Of a stretch of 64,000 bases of DNA, positions 61,126 to 64,000 are shown piece after piece. A model generated the notes under the pieces. It saw only the letters and a list, made by a program, of their open reading frames with translations. It made no database searches and was not told the DNA's origin. Numbering within the stretch: the stretch's first letter is position 1; each line of letters begins with the position of its first letter. Origin of the DNA: Micromonospora tarapacensis. GTDB taxonomy: Bacteria; Actinomycetota; Actinomycetes; Mycobacteriales; Micromonosporaceae. A program made the translations under genes and the position numbers. The DNA lies in assembly GCF_019697375.1 (NCBI RefSeq), contig NZ_JAHCDI010000004.1:2343324-2407323 (forward strand). The letters are read 5' to 3'.

Positions 61126-61475
61126 GCCGCCTTCACCCCCGCCGCTGGGAGCTGCGCGCGAGGACAGTCAGGAGCCTTGCAGTCGCGGCGGTGCCGGCCG
61201 TGCACCGTGAAGTCATTCGCGCTGATGCACACCACCGACAGCTCGGGTCGCATCGGGCCGGGACGCCAGAACACCTGATCCCTTTCCAACTGGCCGTGTG
61301 CGTCCGCTTCGGTTTCACGAGCCCGGATGAACTCGTGTGTGCCGTCTGGCCAGTCTCGCCGCACCGCCCATCGGACCGTCGAGCTAGCCACGGAACGGGC
61401 ACCTACGCCGTTGATTGGCGGGTTGGCGCGGCGGCGTCTGCCGAACCAACCGACTCCCATCTTGAGACCGTCCAC
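61122..61475 (-). CDS. Hypothetical protein associated with mobile regions, 117 residues
   Basis: Contains DGTHEFIRARETEADAHGQLERDQVFW and PELSVVCISANDFTVHGRHRRDCKAPDCP, a pattern I associate with small actinomycete proteins in integrative elements. The closing Cys residues may bind metal. Its stop overlaps the permease start as GTGA, making it the first gene of the minus-strand unit. Confidence 0.6.
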   Translation of the reverse strand: MDGLKMGVGWFGRRRRANPPINGVGARSVASSTVRWAVRRDWPDGTHEFIRARETEADAHGQLERDQVFWRPGPMRPELSVVCISANDFTVHGRHRRDCKAPDCPRAQLPAAGVKAA

Positions 61476-61649
61476 GACGGCATTCCTCCCCAGAACTGTT
61501 TGGACGTCGCCGAGTAGCCGGCTTCATGGCGGTGGCGCTCTTGGCGTCGGCTTGTCGCGACCTCAGCGATGCGGCGCCAGTAGGCCGGGTCGTGTGCAAT
61601 GGGTGCGACTACGCCGCCGCGCCCTGGTGGCGACGAGGGCGGACGCGAT

Positions 61650-61970
61650 CTATTCGCGGGCGACGAACCTCACGTCGGCCACCGTTCCGCCAACCTCGAT
61701 CCGCGAATAGAGCCGTGTGAGCACTTCGATCGGGTCGGCGGACCAGCGGCCAGCCAACGTCGGAGCTGCAAGGGCCGCCTCTGCGCGCACCCGGCGCTCG
61801 ATGGCGTCGGCGTCGATGGGCCGTAGTCGGCAGCCGCACACGCTCAGGTACTCACGTGTGGAATCGGGTGATCCCCATTGGCAGAAGCGCTCGCCGCATG
61901 CGCAGAACAACCACCCGAGCAACGGATACGACGCCGTCGATGAGACTGGAAATACCAGATCGCTTTGCAC
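61650..61970 (-). CDS. Zinc-ribbon protein, 106 residues
   Basis: GTG 61970 with GGAGGAA upstream gives a 106-residue protein. Two Cys pairs (FCACGERF and SVCGCRLRPIDADAIERRV) form a zinc-ribbon-like unit resembling the C-terminal ribbon of serine recombinases, followed by a short helical and strand tail (GTVADVRFVARE). The longer upstream frame is not supported. Probably a DNA-binding accessory protein of a mobile region; function not established. Confidence 0.55.
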   Translation of the reverse strand: MQSDLVFPVSSTASYPLLGWLFCACGERFCQWGSPDSTREYLSVCGCRLRPIDADAIERRVRAEAALAAPTLAGRWSADPIEVLTRLYSRIEVGGTVADVRFVARE

Positions 61971-62035
61971 CGTGGTTTCCTCCAACACCGCCAATGAGGC
62001 AAGGAGGTGCCGGGCTGGCCTGACCCCTTCCCAAC

Positions 62036-62075
62036 GGTGCGGTTGGTCGCGCAGAGAGCTGCGCGACCAACCGCA
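62036..62075. terminator. Possible hairpin terminator
   Basis: GGTGCGGTTGGTCGCGCAG is followed, after AGAG, by CTGCGCGACCAACCGCAC, a near-perfect 18-base inverted repeat. It has no T-run, so intrinsic termination is uncertain; it may alternatively be a protein-binding site. It lies about 65 bases upstream of the minus-strand zinc-ribbon gene, so it does not end that gene. Confidence 0.4.
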
Positions 62076-62476
62076 CGGCCGGGTCCGGCCACGACACTCG
62101 GGGGAAGGCCGTGACCGGACGCCTCGGTGGGCATGGATATGCGAGGACAGCCGGCGGCCGGCAGGGCCGAGGTACTGCTCGCGTCGCGACAAGAGAACGC
62201 GCCGATCGCGCACATCGGCGTCGGCCGGGTCGAGACCGGCCGCTGCGACGGGGGTTGTCGCACAAGGCAGCACAACGCCCACGGTCCACCTGCTACGACG
62301 TATGGTCGTCGCTGTGGTTGGCCCGATGGCGGTCATTGCGCCTCCTCAGCAACAGTCGGATCATGCTCGCCAGCCGTGCACTTCATGCCGGCTGATCTTC
62401 GATGCCGTGACCCATCGATGGGTCGCATGTCGTGTGTTCACGATCACTGACAGTCCGCTGCCTTGGAACCCCGAGT

Positions 62477-62512
62477 TACCAGGAGACTTACCAGGAGACT
62501 TAGCAGGAGACG
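62477..62512 (+). repeat. 12-base tandem repeat, three units
   Basis: Three head-to-tail copies of TACCAGGAGACT, the third with three changes (TAGCAGGAGACG). They lie about 150 bases upstream of the XRE regulator gene and could be binding sites for it, although each unit lacks dyad symmetry. Confidence 0.7.
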
Positions 62513-62661
62513 TGCCTCTGACCTGCTGATTCTCGACATCGATCAGTGGTGGGCGGACTCCAACGGTTCAAAGTCGGGGTTAGGCTCTGGCCGCACCGGA
62601 CAGCCGCCGATGGTCGGACAGTCGCGGTGCCTTTGCGTCTGTCTGCACCGGAGGGCCGTTC

Positions 62662-63543
62662 ATGATCAGTCCGTATGTGCGACGCCGCCGGCTCGCAGCC
62701 GAGCTACTCAGGTTGCGGGAGGAACACGGCTACTCCACCCAACGGCTCGCCAAGGAGATCAACGTCCCACGCCAGCGCATCAGTCAACTCCAGAACGGGC
62801 ACCTGCGGCCCGACTTGGACGAGATCATGCGCATCCTCAAGCTTTTCAACGTCGGCGAACGTCGCTGGCAGCAGATCATGACCATCGCCCGTGAAGCCCA
62901 GGAGCGTGGCTGGTGGGAAAAGTTCCGCGACGAGATGGGACCTCGCCAAGCGTTGTACGCCGACCTCGAAGCCGGCGCACGGTCCATCGTCGAGTACCAG
63001 ATGACGCTATTGCCGGGCCTGCTCCAAATCCCCCGGTTCACCGAGGTTCGGGCGCGGGCCGACCGGGGCGCATACCCAGAGGACTTCGACCCAGCCCGCG
63101 CGCTGGAGGCAAGAGCGATACGACAGCGTGTACTCGAACGTGCCGGCGGGCCCAGCTACGAGGTGATCATTGACGAGTTGGCAGTCCGGCGCTTCGCCGC
63201 GCCGCCGGACGTTGTCCGTGCCCAGATGGACCACCTCGTGCACGTCGGCCGTAGCCGCAAGAGGATCACCATCCGCGTGCTGCCACTGATGGCGGCCATC
63301 GCCGGTCATGTCGTGCCCCGGTCGGCCTTCTTCACCTATCGTTATCCGGACCCCGGCGACCCGATCGTCGTGGCCGTCGACACCGTCACGTCCGACCTCG
63401 TACTTACCGAACCGGCCGAGATCACCTACTACCTTGACCTCTACCAGCGACTACAGCAGGCGACGCTCAGTCCCGCCGACAGCCTCGACCTCCTAGCCGC
63501 CGTGGCTGAAGACCTGCCCAACTACTCAGGGAGCCGACAATGA
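62662..63543 (+). CDS. XRE-family regulator with DUF5753 domain
   Basis: A 293-residue protein. The N-terminal helix-turn-helix is YSTQRLAKEINVPRQRISQLQNG, followed by the DUF5753 ligand-type domain with IVEYQMTLLPGLLQIPRFTE, RQRVLERAGGPSYEVIIDELAVRR and ITIRVLPL. The stop overlaps the start of a DUF397 gene (ATGA), a pairing very common in streptomycetes and relatives, where the DUF397 protein modulates the regulator. It opens a plus-strand unit at the window end. Confidence 0.93.
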   Translation: MISPYVRRRRLAAELLRLREEHGYSTQRLAKEINVPRQRISQLQNGHLRPDLDEIMRILKLFNVGERRWQQIMTIAREAQERGWWEKFRDEMGPRQALYADLEAGARSIVEYQMTLLPGLLQIPRFTEVRARADRGAYPEDFDPARALEARAIRQRVLERAGGPSYEVIIDELAVRRFAAPPDVVRAQMDHLVHVGRSRKRITIRVLPLMAAIAGHVVPRSAFFTYRYPDPGDPIVVAVDTVTSDLVLTEPAEITYYLDLYQRLQQATLSPADSLDLLAAVAEDLPNYSGSRQ

Positions 63544-63740
63544 ACCCGAGCAAATTCACCAACTGGCGCAAATCCCGCCGCAGCGGCGGCGGCGACAACT
63601 GCGTCGAGGTAGCCGTCGCCGCCGACGGCCCCGTAGGCGTCCGCGACTCCAAGAACCCCACCGGCCCGATCCTCGAGTTCAGCCCACCCGAGTGGCAGGC
63701 GTTCACGAGAGGCGTCCGCGACGGCGAGTTCGACGCATAG
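63540..63740 (+). CDS. DUF397 protein, partner of the XRE regulator
   Basis: A 66-residue protein with the family hallmarks WRKSRRSGGGDNCVEVA near the start and GVRDSKNPTGPILEFSPPEWQAF afterwards. ATG 63540 overlaps the regulator stop. In characterised pairs (for example BldB/WhiJ-type systems) such proteins act with or against the DUF5753 regulator. Complete and ordinary. Confidence 0.92.
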   Translation: MNPSKFTNWRKSRRSGGGDNCVEVAVAADGPVGVRDSKNPTGPILEFSPPEWQAFTRGVRDGEFDA

Positions 63741-63944
63741 CCGGCGTACGGCGGCCACGAGGCGCCGCCCTGGTGGACGGCGCTGGTGCCGCTCGGCACA
63801 CCGCCGTCCACCACCCGGAGTAGCTGCTAGAAGACAGGTATCCACGCTGTCATGCTGAGCGCACCGGACCCGTCCAGACGTACAGCCGCCCGCACGAGAA
63901 TGATCACCGCACGGCGGCGGAGGTGCGAGGGGAAGGAGCACTGA

Positions 63945-64000
63945 GATGCCGCGACCACACGTGGCCGCAGCGCGGCGTCGAATTCGTGTCCTCTCGCGAC
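63945..64000 (+). CDS. Start of a gene cut by the right edge
   Basis: ATG 63945 follows GGGGAAGGAGCACTGAG, a strong ribosome site at fitting distance, and opens a frame (PRPHVAAARRRIRVLS) still open at the window end. Only 18 codons are visible, so no product can be named; the Arg-rich start would suit a cytoplasmic or DNA-binding protein. Confidence 0.45.

Larger units (their letters stand above)
61971..62661. other. Intergenic region upstream of the XRE regulator
   Basis: About 690 bases without a convincing gene. It contains a 12-base tandem repeat (listed separately) 150 bases before the XRE gene. Self-complementary runs near 62036-62072 (GGTGCGGTTGGTCGCGCAGAG and its inverse) could form a hairpin, perhaps a terminator for one of the neighbouring genes. 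No RNA gene is recognised. Confidence 0.4.

Noticed and set aside
62477..62512. CRISPR-like repeat
   Set aside because: The units are directly adjacent with no spacers and only 12 bases long.
63522..63941. Minus-strand frame overlapping the DUF397 gene
   Set aside because: Antisense to a clear DUF397 gene and without motifs of its own.

Overview
The window is high-GC actinomycete DNA. ATGA/GTGA start-stop overlaps, GTG starts, LacI-controlled sugar ABC cassettes, XRE/DUF5753 plus DUF397 pairs and an Imm1-like protein together suggest a Micromonosporaceae-like genome. That placement is inferred from gene content; no marker gene is present.

1-19 kb, carbohydrate use. A minus-strand cassette (glycoside hydrolase family 3 enzyme cut by the window edge, two permeases, a lipoprotein binding protein) faces a LacI regulator across a near-palindromic operator. 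A second unit (binding protein, two permeases, a DUF624-like membrane protein, a DUF6807 protein) sits behind its own LacI gene. It is divergent from a plus-strand sugar-acid catabolic operon: oxidoreductase, uronate isomerase, fuconate-dehydratase-like enolase-superfamily enzyme, fructuronate-reductase-like enzyme, second oxidoreductase. Two TGCAAA/TTGCA operator-like sites lie between. The pattern suggests import and breakdown of uronate-containing glycans.

19-42 kb, a mosaic accessory region. It holds a PD-(D/E)XK nuclease-fold protein overlapping a uracil-DNA-glycosylase-like protein, a truncated second glycosylase-like gene, a frameshifted AbiEi/DUF559 gene, an HD phosphohydrolase, several decayed genes, and a complete Wadjet-type SMC anti-plasmid system with unusual architecture (jetA, an extra gene, jetB and jetC on the minus strand; jetD convergent with jetC). 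The Wadjet island lies between two direct copies of the 5' end of an XRE regulator gene. The second, itself decayed regulator copy is split by an IS21-family element with a 6-bp target duplication, a third coupled gene and a broken esterase gene as cargo.

41-61.5 kb, a long run of minus-strand, mostly start-stop-overlapping genes. Read in transcription order it contains an amino-acid permease, a PLP decarboxylase, small membrane and Cys-rich proteins, a PfkB-like protein, an Imm1-like protein, a methyltransferase, a 62-residue candidate RiPP precursor with two QWGK motifs, its radical SAM/SPASM maturase, a 59-residue small ORF, and FolE, QueD and QueE (GTP to 7-carboxy-7-deazaguanine). After these come two thymidylate-kinase-like proteins, a second PfkB-like protein, a COG2509 flavoprotein, a DNA glycosylase, a TGT-superfamily protein and a CYTH-like protein. 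No queC is visible. The juxtaposition of a WGK RiPP module with a 7-deazaguanine, glycosylase and transglycosylase module is the most intriguing content of the window.

61.6-64 kb carries a zinc-ribbon protein, an XRE/DUF5753 regulator with its DUF397 partner, and the start of a further gene at the right edge.
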